DNA of 64,000 nt from Fistulifera solaris (GCA_030295235.1 AP026158.1:248001-312000), one strand, 5' to 3'; positions 1 through 11,186 are shown, numbered from the stretch's first letter. The notes: a model not told the origin generated them from the letters alone. Numbers and translations: made by a program.

Positions 1-1
1 G

Positions 2-424
2 CCCTTGACGATTCGGGCCGTCTTTATTATCAATCCGGAAAACAAACTCATGTTGACCTTGAATTATCCCGCGTGTGTCGGACGCAACATGGACGAAATT
101 GTCCGTTGTGTCAAGGCCTTGCAATTGTCGTACGAAAAGTCCATTGCCACGCCCGCCAATTGTAAGTTCTTTGTCGTTGTTGATTTTGTTGTCGGAATTA
201 TTATTATTATTATTCACTCACACTTGGCTGGTGCAGGGCCCAACAATCACGAAGAAATTTTGCTACCCGACGGCACCCGCAGCAAGGAATTCAAAGGATC
301 CGTCTTTTTGTTGCCCACTGTGAGTCAAGAAGAAGCTGAAGCGCATTATCCGGGCTATCATACGTGCGAAGTCCCGTCCAAAATTCCGTATTTGCGTCTC
401 GTCAAGGCCGATCAAGTGCAGTAA
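2..424 (+). CDS. 1-Cys peroxiredoxin (Prx6 type), C-terminal part
   Basis: Thiol peroxidase of the 1-Cys/Prx6 class, reducing peroxides. Only the C-terminal half is in the window; the catalytic Cys lies upstream. The reading frame runs open from base 2. Visible family hallmarks are the strand around 'IRAVFIINPENKLML', 'YPACVGRNMDEIVR', the 'TPANW' motif and the end 'IPYLRLVKADQ'. 'TPANW' forms only when a 75-base intron at 162-236 (GTAAGT...GTGCAG) is removed. That intron is a multiple of three and stop-free, so retaining it would insert 25 residues without breaking the frame. The stop is TAA at 422-424. The gene is convergent with the SENP8-like gene, 19 bases away. Family assignment is secure; compartment cannot be judged without the N-terminus. 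Confidence 0.9.
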   Translation, partial: PLTIRAVFIINPENKLMLTLNYPACVGRNMDEIVRCVKALQLSYEKSIATPANCKFFVVVDFVVGIIIIIIHSHLAGAGPNNHEEILLPDGTRSKEFKGSVFLLPTVSQEEAEAHYPGYHTCEVPSKIPYLRLVKADQVQ

Positions 425-443
425 ATGAAATACAATATACTTT

Positions 444-1178
444 TCAGATAGCATTGTTCTTCATTCGTTCTTCAATATCGCGTGCCATAGTTTGTCGTAA
501 TTCGATACAAGCTTGTGGAGTTATTCGTCGTTGCAATTGATCTTCCCATTCCTCTTCTTCCGTTTCCGCCAGTATTTGTGCCGTCAATAAGACATGACAG
601 CCACAATCGTAACCATTCGTTTGTTGCGGTGTTTTCATTTCTTGGACGTGAATTGTATTCTTATTATTTGTCGTGGAGGAGTCGTTCGAGTCGTCCAGAT
701 GGTGCCAAAACGATTGAAATCGTTCAGCGACGCGGTATGCCGCTGTCGAGTTGCCACTGTGACGACTGGAAGAATCGAAATGCCGATAAATACAATTACC
801 TTCGTCTGTGAAAGTAGTAATCAGTAACAAACTCCAATGTGTTCCCAGTGTTTGATTTTTTCGAGACGGTTGTATTTCGTGTGACAATGTATCGTTAATG
901 GGCAGAAACAGTTTGCGACAGTGTGTTTTCAAAGTCGGATATCCTCGCGCAAAGTCAGCAAGTTCGTCCTTGTCGTCCAACATCAAGAAACAAAACACGA
1001 CGGAAGGATCCCAAAAGAGGATCGAGTCGTCGTCGTCAAAACCCGACAAACACACGAATTGATAGTGCAAACACGCATCATTGAGCCACGCGTACGGATC
1101 TTCCAATAATTTCAAATCACGACCGTAAATACAGGCATCGTGATGATTGAGGATGAATTGATCGTCGTCATAAGTCAT
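444..1178 (-). CDS. SENP8/NEDP1-like cysteine protease (Ulp1 C48 family)
   Basis: Intronless, 244 aa, close to the roughly 210 aa of animal SENP8 (NEDP1), which processes and removes NEDD8 rather than SUMO. All C48 catalytic positions are seen: His114 in 'GTHWSLL', Asp135 in 'RHFDS', Gln186 in 'TPQQTNGYDCGCHVL' and Cys192 in the same motif. The N-terminal 'WLNDACLHYQF' block matches the SENP8 substrate-groove region. Diatom features are acidic and low-complexity inserts (D48-52, S/T/N-rich 162-176). It probably acts in nucleus and cytosol; no targeting peptide is seen. Choice between NEDD8 and SUMO specificity rests on small size and overall resemblance, so it is an inference. Confidence 0.88.
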   Translation of the reverse strand: MTYDDDQFILNHHDACIYGRDLKLLEDPYAWLNDACLHYQFVCLSGFDDDDSILFWDPSVVFCFLMLDDKDELADFARGYPTLKTHCRKLFLPINDTLSHEIQPSRKNQTLGTHWSLLLITTFTDEGNCIYRHFDSSSRHSGNSTAAYRVAERFQSFWHHLDDSNDSSTTNNKNTIHVQEMKTPQQTNGYDCGCHVLLTAQILAETEEEEWEDQLQRRITPQACIELRQTMARDIEERMKNNAI

Positions 1179-1539
1179 ATTCTCGCAGAATGAAAACGTA
1201 AGGAGGATGAGGATAAAAGGACGTTGATGGTTGATGGTGTTTTATGATGTCATCGTCGTCGTCGTCGTCGTTGCAGTTTTTGCTTTGCGTCTTGCGGTTT
1301 CGTTTCCCAAACGGTTTTTGCTGCGACAACTGCACCAGGTCGAATGCCCCGGTGCGACGCATCTTACTTACTATAACTTTGAGTGTACGATACGACAGCT
1401 CCAACGACAACGACCTGCAACAACAACAACAACAACAACAATAACAACAACGAGATCCCTTCACTATATTGTTGTTGTCATTCTTCACAGTATCTTACAA
1501 TTTTTTTTAATTAGCATCATCGCATCGTCTCAAACCATC
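1179..1539. promoter_or_regulatory. Divergent intergenic region with triplet microsatellites
   Basis: Lies between the start of the SENP8-like gene (minus) and the NAD kinase start (plus), so it must hold both promoters. It contains a short (TCG)n run at 1253-1271 and a longer (CAA)n run at 1418-1450. Open frames across it encode only homopolymeric Cys, Asp or Gln runs and are not credible genes. Confidence 0.6.
1418..1450 (+). repeat. (CAA)n microsatellite
   Basis: About eleven CAA units with one TAA interruption, 90-120 bases upstream of the NAD kinase start codon. Likely length-polymorphic. Confidence 0.9.
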
Positions 1540-2807
1540 ATGTCTTCCATTCTTTCTTCGACCAGTCATCATGTCCGAGGCAGCTCATTGGCCTTTCAAA
1601 ACATTTTGGTCGTCATTAAACAAACGGCCTTTGAAGAATATTCACAGGTAAGCTTGAGACGTTCATTTCGTTCTTCTACTATAAAAACTCATTCATTTCT
1701 TTCTTATTCACTACTTTTAGTTGAAATTACGAGGCCAAGCCCCGAAAGCTCTCCGTTGGTCACGTCTCGAACAACGATTCTTGCAACACAAACAATGTGT
1801 TACCGATTTATTAGAAATTTTACGACAACATGCCGTCCCGTTCAGTTGCGTCAATCGTGTCGAATTGGATCGACAACATTTGTCGGATATTGATTTGGTG
1901 ATTAGTGTGGGAGGCGATGGCACGTTGCTCAGTGCGGCGCATTTTCTCGATCACGGGACGATTCCTCTCTTGGGCATTAATTCTGATCCCAATATTCGGA
2001 AAGAAGATTTAGTTGTCAAAAGAAAACATCCGATGAACGACGATCGCATGGTGCTTTGTGTATGTGTCATTCCTTTGATATGAAACAACATCTCGATGAA
2101 GTTTTGTACGGTGGTGGCCGCTTGCAGGTCCGGACCCGCATTCGTTGTAAAGTCAAAAGTACCTTTTCGGAAACCTTGCTGGTACCCGCCTTGAACGATT
2201 TGTTGTTGGCGAATCCATCTCCGGCGGCCGTTAGTCGATTTCGGATGGGATTTATGAAATTGCGACCGGAAGGAGCTCGACCGTCCGAAACCTACGGAAC
2301 CGTCACACGGTTTGGGGGGAAACCGTACGATGTCGTCGATTCCATCAATGTACGTACTTTATATATATTGTGTGAAATATGTGTATGTATGTGTTCTTCC
2401 ATGTCTCATCCCTTCACACATTATCAGGTTTGGTCGTCCGGAATGTGGGTATCGACCGGAACGGGTTCCACGGCCGCCATGCATGCGGCCGGAGGACGAC
2501 CCATGGATTTGGAAAGTCGCGATTTGCAATATCTCATAAGAGAACATATGATTGAACGACAAGCTTCCTATACGTCGTTGGATGAAGCACCTTATTCGCC
2601 CCATCGCGTCGACAATGGTTTCGTGCATCATGAGGAAAAGATGCACGTGCGATGGAATTCTCAAAAGGAAAAATTTTCATTGATGGATCGCATTTGACCC
2701 ATAATTTGGAATTGGGAGATGAAATTATGATTGATAACAAAGCACCACCATTGAAAATCTTTGCCAAGGCCGATATGGAAGAACAAGAAGGAAGGTCGTT
2801 GGAATGA
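1540..2807 (+). CDS. NAD kinase (NADK2/plant NADK3-like)
   Basis: Phosphorylates NAD(H) to NADP(H). Three exons: 1540-1647, 1721-2349 and 2428-2807, with introns of 73 and 78 bases (both GT-AG). The Gly-rich 'GGDGT' ATP/NAD motif is at about residues 100-104, followed by 'GINSDP', 'ALNDLLLANPSPAAVSRF', 'STGTGSTAAMHAAGG' and 'SRDLQYLIRE', which is the NADK2/NADK3 pattern rather than the cytosolic NADK pattern. Two single-base losses interrupt the frame: one near 2051-2062 in a TTTGTGT tract, one in the A-run at about 2670. Reading across both gives 372 aa ending in the expected 'IFIDG...LGDEIMI' strand. The region 2060-2127 also looks like a 68-base intron but encodes conserved family sequence. 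No clear N-terminal targeting signal. Confidence 0.85.
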
Positions 2808-2921
2808 ATGACGATGATGATGATGACAAAAGTAGCTCTCTAGAGCTAGAGCGAAAGGATAGACCCGGTACTTTTATTATCATTTGCACTACTAAGAATT
2901 CATTTTCCCTTTTGTATTTTT

Positions 2922-4001
2922 TTACAAGAACGCATTTTGTTTCAAACCCAACCGCGTCCGCAAATACCATACATAAAAGGCCATGGCCGCAAACGCCATG
3001 GCAAATAGAACAATAAAGGCGGTGGCGACCGCACTGGGACGACTACTGGCCGTATTGATAATCCCATCTTGTCGGACCATGCGGATTCCTTCCAAGTAGT
3101 TGCACGCATTGTTGTTGGGACTTGAAACGATCGAAGCCAAATTGGCTTCACATTTCCCCGAATTTTCGTACAAGAGTTCACACGATTCACGGACTTGATC
3201 CGCATCCGCTTGATCGTTGACATAATAATAGGCGTCGGCGGCTTGCGCATCTTGGTAGTTCTTTTCGTGACACGACAAACAATCCGAATGGATGATAGAT
3301 TCCTTGGAGTAGGGCAAAGTAAATCCCATGATCGATTCAAAGGACGCTTCGGCAAAGTTGGAACAAGTATCGTCCGTAAAGAGTCCCAAATGAATCGCCC
3401 CTCCTTGATTTGCACAGAACGGACCAACGTAGTAGTGGTTACCGTTATTATTATCATTATTGTTGTTGTTGTTGTTGCCGTTTTGAACATTGAGACGATT
3501 GCAGTACATGTAATTTTCGAGTTGGAATCCTTGATTATTATTTTGCAAGCATTCTTCGTGACCGGCTTTCGTCAAACACTCGTTCAAACATTGTTCATCT
3601 CCGTTGCATTGACATTGATTTTGGTATTTCTGACATTCGTATTCGATTTCTTGTCCTCTAATCTGTGAATATGCTTGCATGAAACTATCCATATCCATGA
3701 CATAATCGCCGTATCCGCTGGAACATCCCAAACTTTTACTGGCGGAACACGTCTGCGAAGGACACAATCGAAATCGCACGAGTCGTTTCGTTTCAATCCG
3801 AACATCGGCGTTATCATTCGCGGCATCATTCCATTGTTTAATATGATGACAACCCAAGAATTTGACAGAATAGTTGGCCATCCAAGAATGTTGAAAATTG
3901 TTGTTGTTGTTTTGATCGAGTCGTCGATGTTGCAGGAATGACAATTCCGTCACAGCGGATGCCACGGAAAGGAGTGTCAGTACAGTAACCAGTACTTTCA
4001 T
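2922..4001 (-). CDS. Secreted cysteine-rich single-pass membrane protein, family copy 1
   Basis: 359 aa, intronless, function unknown. Signal peptide at residues 1-16 (ends 'SVASAV'). A Cys-rich lumenal domain follows with the family blocks 'YSVKFLGCHH', 'RLVRFRLCPS', 'GYGDYVMDMDSFMQAY', 'YYVGPFCANQGGA', 'SIIHSDCLSCHE' and 'NNNACNYLEGIRMVRQ'. A single TM helix near residues 322-344 and a short basic tail end the protein, so it should be type I in the secretory pathway or plasma membrane. Two Asn runs (about residues 32-36 and 175-186) come from AAC/AAT repeats. Two paralogues lie at 12.1 and 14.2 kb. I associate this family with diatoms, but no biochemical role is known to me; Cys-rich adhesion, cell-wall or receptor roles are guesses. 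Confidence 0.85.
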   Translation of the reverse strand: MKVLVTVLTLLSVASAVTELSFLQHRRLDQNNNNNFQHSWMANYSVKFLGCHHIKQWNDAANDNADVRIETKRLVRFRLCPSQTCSASKSLGCSSGYGDYVMDMDSFMQAYSQIRGQEIEYECQKYQNQCQCNGDEQCLNECLTKAGHEECLQNNNQGFQLENYMYCNRLNVQNGNNNNNNNDNNNGNHYYVGPFCANQGGAIHLGLFTDDTCSNFAEASFESIMGFTLPYSKESIIHSDCLSCHEKNYQDAQAADAYYYVNDQADADQVRESCELLYENSGKCEANLASIVSSPNNNACNYLEGIRMVRQDGIINTASSRPSAVATAFIVLFAMAFAAMAFYVWYLRTRLGLKQNAFL

Positions 4002-4435
4002 GGTGGCGTTTGCAATGAAGAACCAATGAATTGCTGTTGAAGATCAATCCAGAAGGAAAGGATAAAAAAGGCAAAGGAACGAGAGAAATTGTGTTTACAA
4101 TGTATATATACGACCATCGCAAATGATACGCCTGCTTCATTTTGCCTTTCGTTCGGAGATCGTCGTTTTGGCGAAATCGACTTCCGTTGGAAACAGCGAG
4201 CACACGGATTCCTATTTCTTACATTAAATATAACACGTGTTCTGTGACACTTACTTAACGGAAAATGGGTCCAAGGGAACATATCCAAATCTACCGTCTT
4301 TATTATTATTTACGAAGTTATTATCCGATACATCCGAAACCCATTTTCATTCGTTACCGCTACGACCTGCCCCACCCCCCAAAACCATGGAGGAAACAAG
4401 GCAACAACACACTTTTTTTTTCTTCGTCTTCGACC
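4002..4435. promoter_or_regulatory. Divergent promoter region, secreted protein / MFS transporter
   Basis: 434 bases between two divergent start codons. A TATA-like 'TGTATATATA' stretch lies near 4100, about 100 bases upstream of the minus-strand gene. The transporter frame stays open upstream to 4265, so its exact start is uncertain. Nothing else recognised. Confidence 0.45.
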
Positions 4436-5967
4436 ATGTTGTTAGGTCAACTCAGTTCCAGAAAACAACACTATCAAACCATTCATGATGATACAAAAGA
4501 TAAGGATAAACTATATACGGAAAGTAAAGAGGAAAAGGAACGAATCATGGGACGACTGTCTCACTTTTTGTTTGGATTCATGTACGAAGACGACGACGAC
4601 GACGACGACGACGACTTGGAGGACTTGGACGATTATTCTAGTTCCAAGATGGAATCGTGGACTCCTCTCTACAATTCACTCAACTTGGCGCTTGCTACCG
4701 CCATTGCGACGACGGCAGCGGCCGAATCGGCTCCTTTAACGTTAATGGCGGCCATGAGTGATCAATTTTCGGATCTGGCATCCTTGTCCTCGCAAACGGC
4801 GGCCGCGGCGGTGTTGGGAGCCGCCTTGGGAAATTCATCAACGGGCCTCTCATTGATCTGATGGGAGCCCGCCGTATCTTGTACATTCGTCCCTCTTGCT
4901 GTGCTTGTCTTTAATATTCTTGGCCCTGTCACAAACAGCGATCATGGCCATCGTCGCCTGTTTTCTCATTGAATTCACTTCCACCGTACAATGGCCTTGT
5001 ATTGTAGTGATACTGGCAACGCATTATCGCGGCAGTGGCAAGTACGAAGGTGGAATCTTTGTCACTTCGTTAGGATCCCGGATGGGAGCTTTGTTGGCGA
5101 TACCCGTTTACACGGGCCTGTTGCCGCAGTGGCGGGTCGTGGCATTGAGTGGAGGATGGTTGGCCCTCGTGTCGTGCTCGATTGTGTATCTGTACGTGCA
5201 AGATGCACCCCATCAACTGCATGCACCCCAAAATCCTATTGCTCGTCATCCGCAAGAAGGAACATTTCGTCTTTGGATGCATGTCCTAGAGGACAATATC
5301 GTCCCTTCCGTGCGGCACATTTGTGCGAGTCCTACCTTTTGGTGGGTCGCCTTGGCGCATGCGGGATCGGCGACTGTACGGTCGTCGGAACGGGTCTTGG
5401 CGACGTATTTTTACGAAACGGGTACGAAAGAATCGGCGGGCTTGGCCGTGTATTTGTCCATTGGCATCACTCTGGGTCTCGTGATAGCCGGCAATGCTTT
5501 CGCCAGTCAATCGGAACGCGAACGCAAACACTTGGTGTCACGGTTGTATTTGGCCAGCATTGTGGCTTGCTATGCACTCGCCGCCATGGCCTTACCGGCG
5601 ATTCATAAAATTGCTCCCCGATTTGATGCGGATTTTTCAAATCATGGCCGTCGTCGTGGCGGGGTTCGGGATAGCCGTGCCCTTGTATCATATCCCTAGT
5701 TTGGTCGGAGCTACCTTTGGTTGTGATAAGGGAATGTATGCGGCCTATACCGATGGTGTCGGATACGGTCTTTCTTCGATAGTGTGGGGAGTGATTGTGG
5801 GCGGTTCTTTGCAAGGACATCACGGCGATGGAGTGGGTTGGGCGTATGGATGGGCGGCCGTGGCATTACTTTTGATTCTATCATCTATTCTGATGATCGA
5901 GTTTATGGAGTATCACTTTTGCCGCCCTCGTCATGGTGGCACCTACGAGACAATCATTTTTGCATAA
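4436..5967 (+). CDS. Major facilitator superfamily transporter
   Basis: Polytopic carrier resembling sugar-phosphate/organic-anion MFS proteins; substrate unknown. The N-terminal tail is soluble and contains a run of nine Asp (GAC repeats). About twelve hydrophobic segments follow, with typical MFS loop sequence 'GPLIDLMGARR' after TM2, then 'ACFLIEFTSTVQWPCIVV', 'SRMGALLAIPVY' and 'WVALAHAGSATVRSSERVL'. Three single-base length changes break the frame: near 4830 (loss), near 4885 (loss) and at about 5617 in a CCCC run (gain). Read across, the protein is 510 aa, normal for the family. The start at 4436 is the first ATG that keeps a modest N-terminal tail; 4265 or 4547 are alternatives. Membrane location is unknown. 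Confidence 0.75.
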
Positions 5968-6077
5968 TACAAAGTAGAAGCTACGCTATTGAACCTTGTC
6001 ATCCTCATAAATAGAATGACTAGCACATGACTGGAAGACAATAAAAGATGACGCACATATTAATAATAATGCATTAT

Positions 6078-6794
6078 TTAGAACTTCATGTTGTGTGGCT
6101 TATCGTTCGAGCTCAAAGTGAAGCGTGCGGCTAGGTAACCTTCCAACATTTCTGTGCTTCCGACAATCTTGAGGAGTACATCATCAACTTTCTTTTGCTC
6201 GGCTTTGCGCTGTTCACTCACCACAGCGGGCTTGGGCGCATCACCGGCGAAAAATTCTTGTTCACCCTCTTTCTTTTCGTCCTTGTCTCGCGAAAAGAAA
6301 TCGTCTGTGATGGAGGAAACATCTACCTTACTGACATCAATCTTAGTGCTGGTGGCAATCACGTAGGCGGGGTTGACGCGGCGCAATGGAACTCCGTTGA
6401 TTTTGTAAGGACCGGATACCAACAAAAGGCCGGATTCCAAGAGTTTGAGGCATACCACGCGCTTCCCGCGGAATCGGCCCGCCAGGATAATGACAACGGT
6501 TCCGGGAGTGATCGATTTACGAATTCGGGGTGGGTTTTGCTTTACCAAGTGCACTTTTTTGGCAGGCTTGGCATCCTCAGCGGGGTAGTAGCGGGGAGTT
6601 TTCTGTTGAACAAGAGGGGGAAAGGTATTAATCGTGAGCGAATAATGAATTACTGTGGAAAATGCAATTAATAAATATAAAACCACTCGCACAATCTATT
6701 TTACAGACTTGTGACCGTCATTTTCTCCTTTCTACGCTTGCGTAATTCAGTTCTCATTGAAAGCAAATTATTCACTTACAGTTGCTGCTGTCAT
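6078..6794 (-). CDS. RPL6: 60S ribosomal protein eL6
   Basis: Large-subunit cytosolic ribosomal protein, 179 aa. The first exon is only 15 bases (6780-6794, encoding MTAAT). A 177-base intron (6603-6779, GTAAGT donor, CAG acceptor) precedes exon 2 at 6078-6602. Family motifs include 'KTPRYYPAED', 'SITPGTVVIILAGRFRGKR', 'LLLVSGPYKINGVPLRRVNP' and 'YVIATSTKIDVSKVDV'. It has the short algal form without the long basic N-terminal extension seen in animals. The tiny first exon followed by the longest intron seen in this window resembles the eL22 gene at 54.7 kb and may mark r-protein genes with an intron-borne control element (inference). Tail to tail with the MFS gene. Confidence 0.95.
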
Positions 6795-7267
6795 GGTTGT
6801 TGATTATTCTAATTAAGTGCCCAAATACCATTTACTTGCCGGTCGACAACGAGCCGACGAGAGAAAAAAAAAACAGGGTGGAACGCAGTTTAGTAAAACG
6901 GTAAGCAGTGCCCAATTACGCGCGAAATGGCGCGCGGGGGATAAGATAACAATTTCCATTATGGTTAGCTGAGATGGTGCGACATTCCCTACCGAGTGTC
7001 ACTTCAACAATACTAACGACAGCTCTAGGATCTCGAGGGTGAAAAACGTATCTTTGATCTTTATACCAGTTTTCTCTTCGCTAAATCATCCGTTCTAGTG
7101 TTATCCTATAACTAGCAAATTTTATCCAACCCAATTCCTGTGTGTACTAAACCATTTCGGTTTGACACATCATGTGAGCAACACGGAAATGCCTCTCCAA
7201 GACAAAAGCATAATCTTCTTCAAAACATCCGATTGATTGGCAAGACCTCGAATAAAGAACCCTATCT
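6795..7267. other. Intergenic, 5' of eL6 and 3' of the FAM13-like gene
   Basis: 473 bases holding the eL6 promoter and the 3' flank of the next minus-strand gene. An A9 run lies at about 6867. No ORF, RNA or repeat recognised. Confidence 0.4.
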
Positions 7268-10200
7268 CTACATGCCACTTTGCTGAAGAGCGGCAATGGC
7301 GCGTTTGATTTCTTTGTAGCGGCGATATTGACTGGCTACGGGACGAATGTCACTAAAGCTGGAGACTTGTCGTCCGTGCTTCTCGTAGAAATCACGTTCA
7401 TATGAACGCAACATTTGGTGCAGTTCCGCTTTTTCCGCTCGCAACGAATTGAGGTTTTGCGTCGGTGAGACATTGGTCATTGGTTCGGATGGAGGTAAGG
7501 GCTCGGAAACCCGTTTTATAATGTTTGGTCGCTGTCGTTCCTGGCCGCGAGGCTCCTCGTTGACACTTTCCGATGCCATGGTTTGCACTTCCGATGATAC
7601 ATGGGACCGTGAGACAGCTGACGCAGATTGACTTGATCGACTATCTTGCTCCATTTGTGTTATTTGAGATTTCAAGGCATTGTAACTTTCATATAGGTGG
7701 CGAATTGGTTCCTTTTCAGCTTTCACGGGCATTCTACCGTGCCTTCTAGCAAAGTCCATATCGTACTGACGAAGTTGACGCTTCAAGTCACGCTTACGAG
7801 CCTGCAACTCATCAAGAGAAAAGCCTGAAAACGACTCGGACGTGAAACCAGACTCTGTTTGTGAGCTCACAAGGTGGCGATCATTGGATACCGTGGTGTT
7901 ACCCCAATCTGGATCAAGAGAAAAAGGCAAGCCTATTTTTGCCGGTGCGAGAGGCGAGGAAGATCCCATATCGTTACTGTCCAAGTCGGCTGGCATGCTA
8001 ATTTGGTCAATAGAACTAGCGTAACTCGTACGACCGGGACGTTTCGCCACAATCGTAGAGAACGTAGACGCGTTGCTGTTCAGTAGCATTGATCTTGTAC
8101 GGGCTCCCCGTATTAAGGCTTGAATACGACAAGCCGCGTCAGCGCGAATGGCTCGTTTCCATTCTCTATACTGGGCGTAAGTAGATGCTAGAGGGCACGC
8201 TCCGCATTCCCCTTCGGTGGCCTCCCATGGAGCTGAAAAAAAGCATCTTCGAATCGTTGAATCTGTGCACGAAGTGCTCGACATGCAGCAACAGTTCGTT
8301 TTCTTTCTGCAGCAGTTGACGTTAATGTGCGATAGTGTGCTGCTCCAGAAGGAGTTGAACCTATTGCGTATGCTCCAGAAGATGGCCTATACGATACCAG
8401 ATCACTTGAACCACTAGTTCCAACCGAATTAGCAGGTGATAAAGGCGATGATAATGCATTTCCCATCCATCCTTCGCGAGGAGATCTTCCCCTCTTTGGT
8501 GACACCGGAGCCATGGGCGTATCCAAAGAGCGCGCATGCTCTGCAGTCTTCTTGGGTGACTTTGGGGATTTAGGTGGAGCAGCAGGAATCATGCTAGCGC
8601 TCTGTTTGGGCGATAGATCATCTTGGTCCGACGAAGAAGTGACATCAGATGCGTAAAGCATAAATTTAGCAGGAGGCGGCATGGGAGGGGGGCTCACAGC
8701 TCGCTCCGTCAATTGCGACGACATTTGTGCCTCAAAGAAATTATCAGAATCCGAAACCAGAGGAATGCTAGGAGACGGTGATGATGGCTTCCCATATCCA
8801 AACACGCGCGCAGGACTTCGTGGAGACGGTGCATTGTGCTTCGGACTAGCTTCACTTTGTAAGGCACTCGGTCTTCGGTTTTGATAAACACGTCGGTGCG
8901 GCCTCACTGAATCGGGCTGAACCAAAAGCCGCGACCAATCCGTGGCCATGACGTTCGAGACGGAAAGCTTAATTTGTTGAACAACTGCCACAACCTCCCT
9001 CTCGTTCAAGCCACCGTCCTTTCTCCTTTGCACAGCTGAAAGCCATGCACCGTGCGAACCATTTGCGAATCCAAGTTTAAATACACTATCAGAGGTTTCT
9101 CGAGTTAAAGTTTGAAGCTGTTTTGCGGCCGAGTCTAGGGTCTCGGCACGTTTCGAATCAGCGAGAAGACGTTGGCCACGATCATACCATCCATTGCTAA
9201 ATATATCGATCGCTGCATCGAGAATCAGTTCCGCTGCTACCAGTATTGGCTCCATGTCATTTTGATGACGCAAACACCACACCGCACCGTGTGGAGGGCG
9301 GATCAAAAGAGGGGCGATGCGTTGTACAAATCTTCTCTGATAGCGGTACGTCCCGCACATTCGCCGTAACTGAGCTAGCATGATAATTGCTTCACCCGAG
9401 GGCTGCTCCAAAGAAGATATAAGCAAAGGAGTCAGGGCTGATAAAATTTGAGAGCGTGATTTTTGTGCAATGTCGCCTTCTCCTTGGGTACTGATCGCCT
9501 GATCTTCCAGCAACGCCATCCCAGCATTGACGATACCATCGTAACATTTGGCCATTCCTTCTATACTTTCCGCTTTGTTCATTTGCAGACTTTCCAAAAC
9601 CAATGCCGCGGATAAAGATGGAGACATTGCTTGTTGTAAAGGGGCGATGTTCAGATCCAGTAAAATCCTTTCTTTGGTTGATTCGAACTCGTCATCGCTG
9701 TCTTCGAACGCGCCGCCTTGGCGAAGCCGTTTCCGTTCTTCTCGCTGTTGACGCTGGAGATGTCGAACCAATATCAAGTTTGCTTGCTTTTTCATTTGAG
9801 TCAACTCTTTCTGAAGGTACAAGCGAGCCGTCATCTTGTCCGGGGTATTCACCGCATCGAAATAGCGAAACTTTCTTCGATTGAATGGCAGCTTTAAAGA
9901 TCCAGTTGAATTATGTTTCCCACTTTGTCCACGAGATGCAGCGATTCCGAATGGAGTATAGAGCGGTTCGCGAGCATAGTGGTCTTGGTCCAGTATACTT
10001 CTCTTCGAATCTGAAAATAGTACATCAGCATCAATCAGATCTTCATCGTCACCACTACTTGCGTCCTCCTCCTTATCAGAATCAAAAACGGGAGGATTGA
10101 TCACATATTCCTCCTCCTGCGCATCATATCTCGAATACGTCTGCGGACCCACCAGCTTTTCCACGCTCAACGTGGCACTCTCTTCCAACCGTGATCGATG

Positions 10201-10557
10201 TGGTTTTTGCCGTATGCGTTGTCTTAGTATAGCCTGCAATTCACGCCGCGCCCGACCCGGCGGACACATATTCAGTTGCGTTCGAGCTCCCATGCGAACC
10301 GCATTTCGAACGCTGAGCAAAACGAGCTGTGCCGCTGGACACGGTTTCACGGGCGAGGTGTCCACGTGCTGTGGATGACGTTTCTCCATGTCGTTAGCAC
10401 TGACGACTGCACGTGCATTGCCTTCGTTTAATAACCCATTCTTTTCCCCAGCAACGGCTCTGGCTGTTTCGTTGGATCGTCTCCTTCGAAATGCAGAATT
10501 CGCAGTTGACGAATGTTGATGTTCCTTGTTCGTATTGCCTGCGCGCAGCACCATCAT
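7268..10557 (-). CDS. Large protein with three FAM13-type helical motifs and an IQ motif
   Basis: About 1,096 aa once a single-base loss in a CCC run near 8190 is read across. Residues 1-750 are mostly polar, with acidic and Ser/Pro-rich stretches (about 560-740) and a helical middle region. The C-terminal third carries three copies of a motif typical of the FAM13 family C-terminus: 'RFEDAFFQLHGRPP' (about 755-805), 'QYDMDFARRHGRMP' (915-970) and 'SYERDFYEKHGRQV' (1037-1094), each followed by a Tyr-rich 'YxxYKxxK' helix. An IQ motif, 'ACRIQALIRGART', at about 809-821 suggests calmodulin binding. No RhoGAP domain is seen, unlike animal FAM13A. The role may be cytoskeletal or small-GTPase scaffolding (inference). 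The start is the first ATG pair, at 10557. Confidence 0.7.
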
Positions 10558-11186
10558 GCTACTTTCCGTTATGATAGCACTCAAACGTCCGGATCATAAA
10601 AAGTCTTTAATGAATGAAGATATTAGCAGGGCAACAGTGATTGCATCAAAAGCTTAGGTTGTCAATGACTACAAAGCATTCATTCTATGCATATAGCGTC
10701 TTTGAAAATGGCGTTTCGTTCTGCTCGATGGGCTTCACGCTGCGTACAAAGTACACTCCCTGGTAACCGGCAGACGTGTGCGCGCGCAAAAATCTCATTA
10801 AACATTCTTCCCGCGTCATTCTATATGTATTCACAAAACGTCTAATATGTCCGTTGAATTTACGAATCCATACAAGATGATATTTTTCTTAGGAATTGTC
10901 TTGTATGAAAAAATGAAACCTTACTGTTTGTTAGGCACCATATAGTACTTTCCGTTTGATACAAAGTAGACGATAAGCTTCAAATGATGTCTCACTGGTA
11001 AAGATCGAGACACGGCGAGATGAAAACCGAGCTCGCACTTGAACGTTTTCATTTTTTACTCCTTTGACGGAACAATTGCAATGAACGTCAAGGCAAACCA
11101 GTCCACAAGGAAACGACAAGAATGAAAAAAAAACCGCGCCTTTAAACAACGGATCCTGTTTACAAAAGACAAAAGACAAGAATCAA
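10558..11186. promoter_or_regulatory. Divergent promoter region
   Basis: 629 bases between two divergent genes. AT-rich around 10800-10920. Short minus-strand frames here have no recognisable content. No repeats or RNA genes noticed. Confidence 0.4.

Noticed and set aside
1168-1488. Minus-strand frame with Cys and Asp runs upstream of the SENP8-like gene
   Set aside because: Its content comes from the CAA and TCG microsatellites; no domain or start context supports it.
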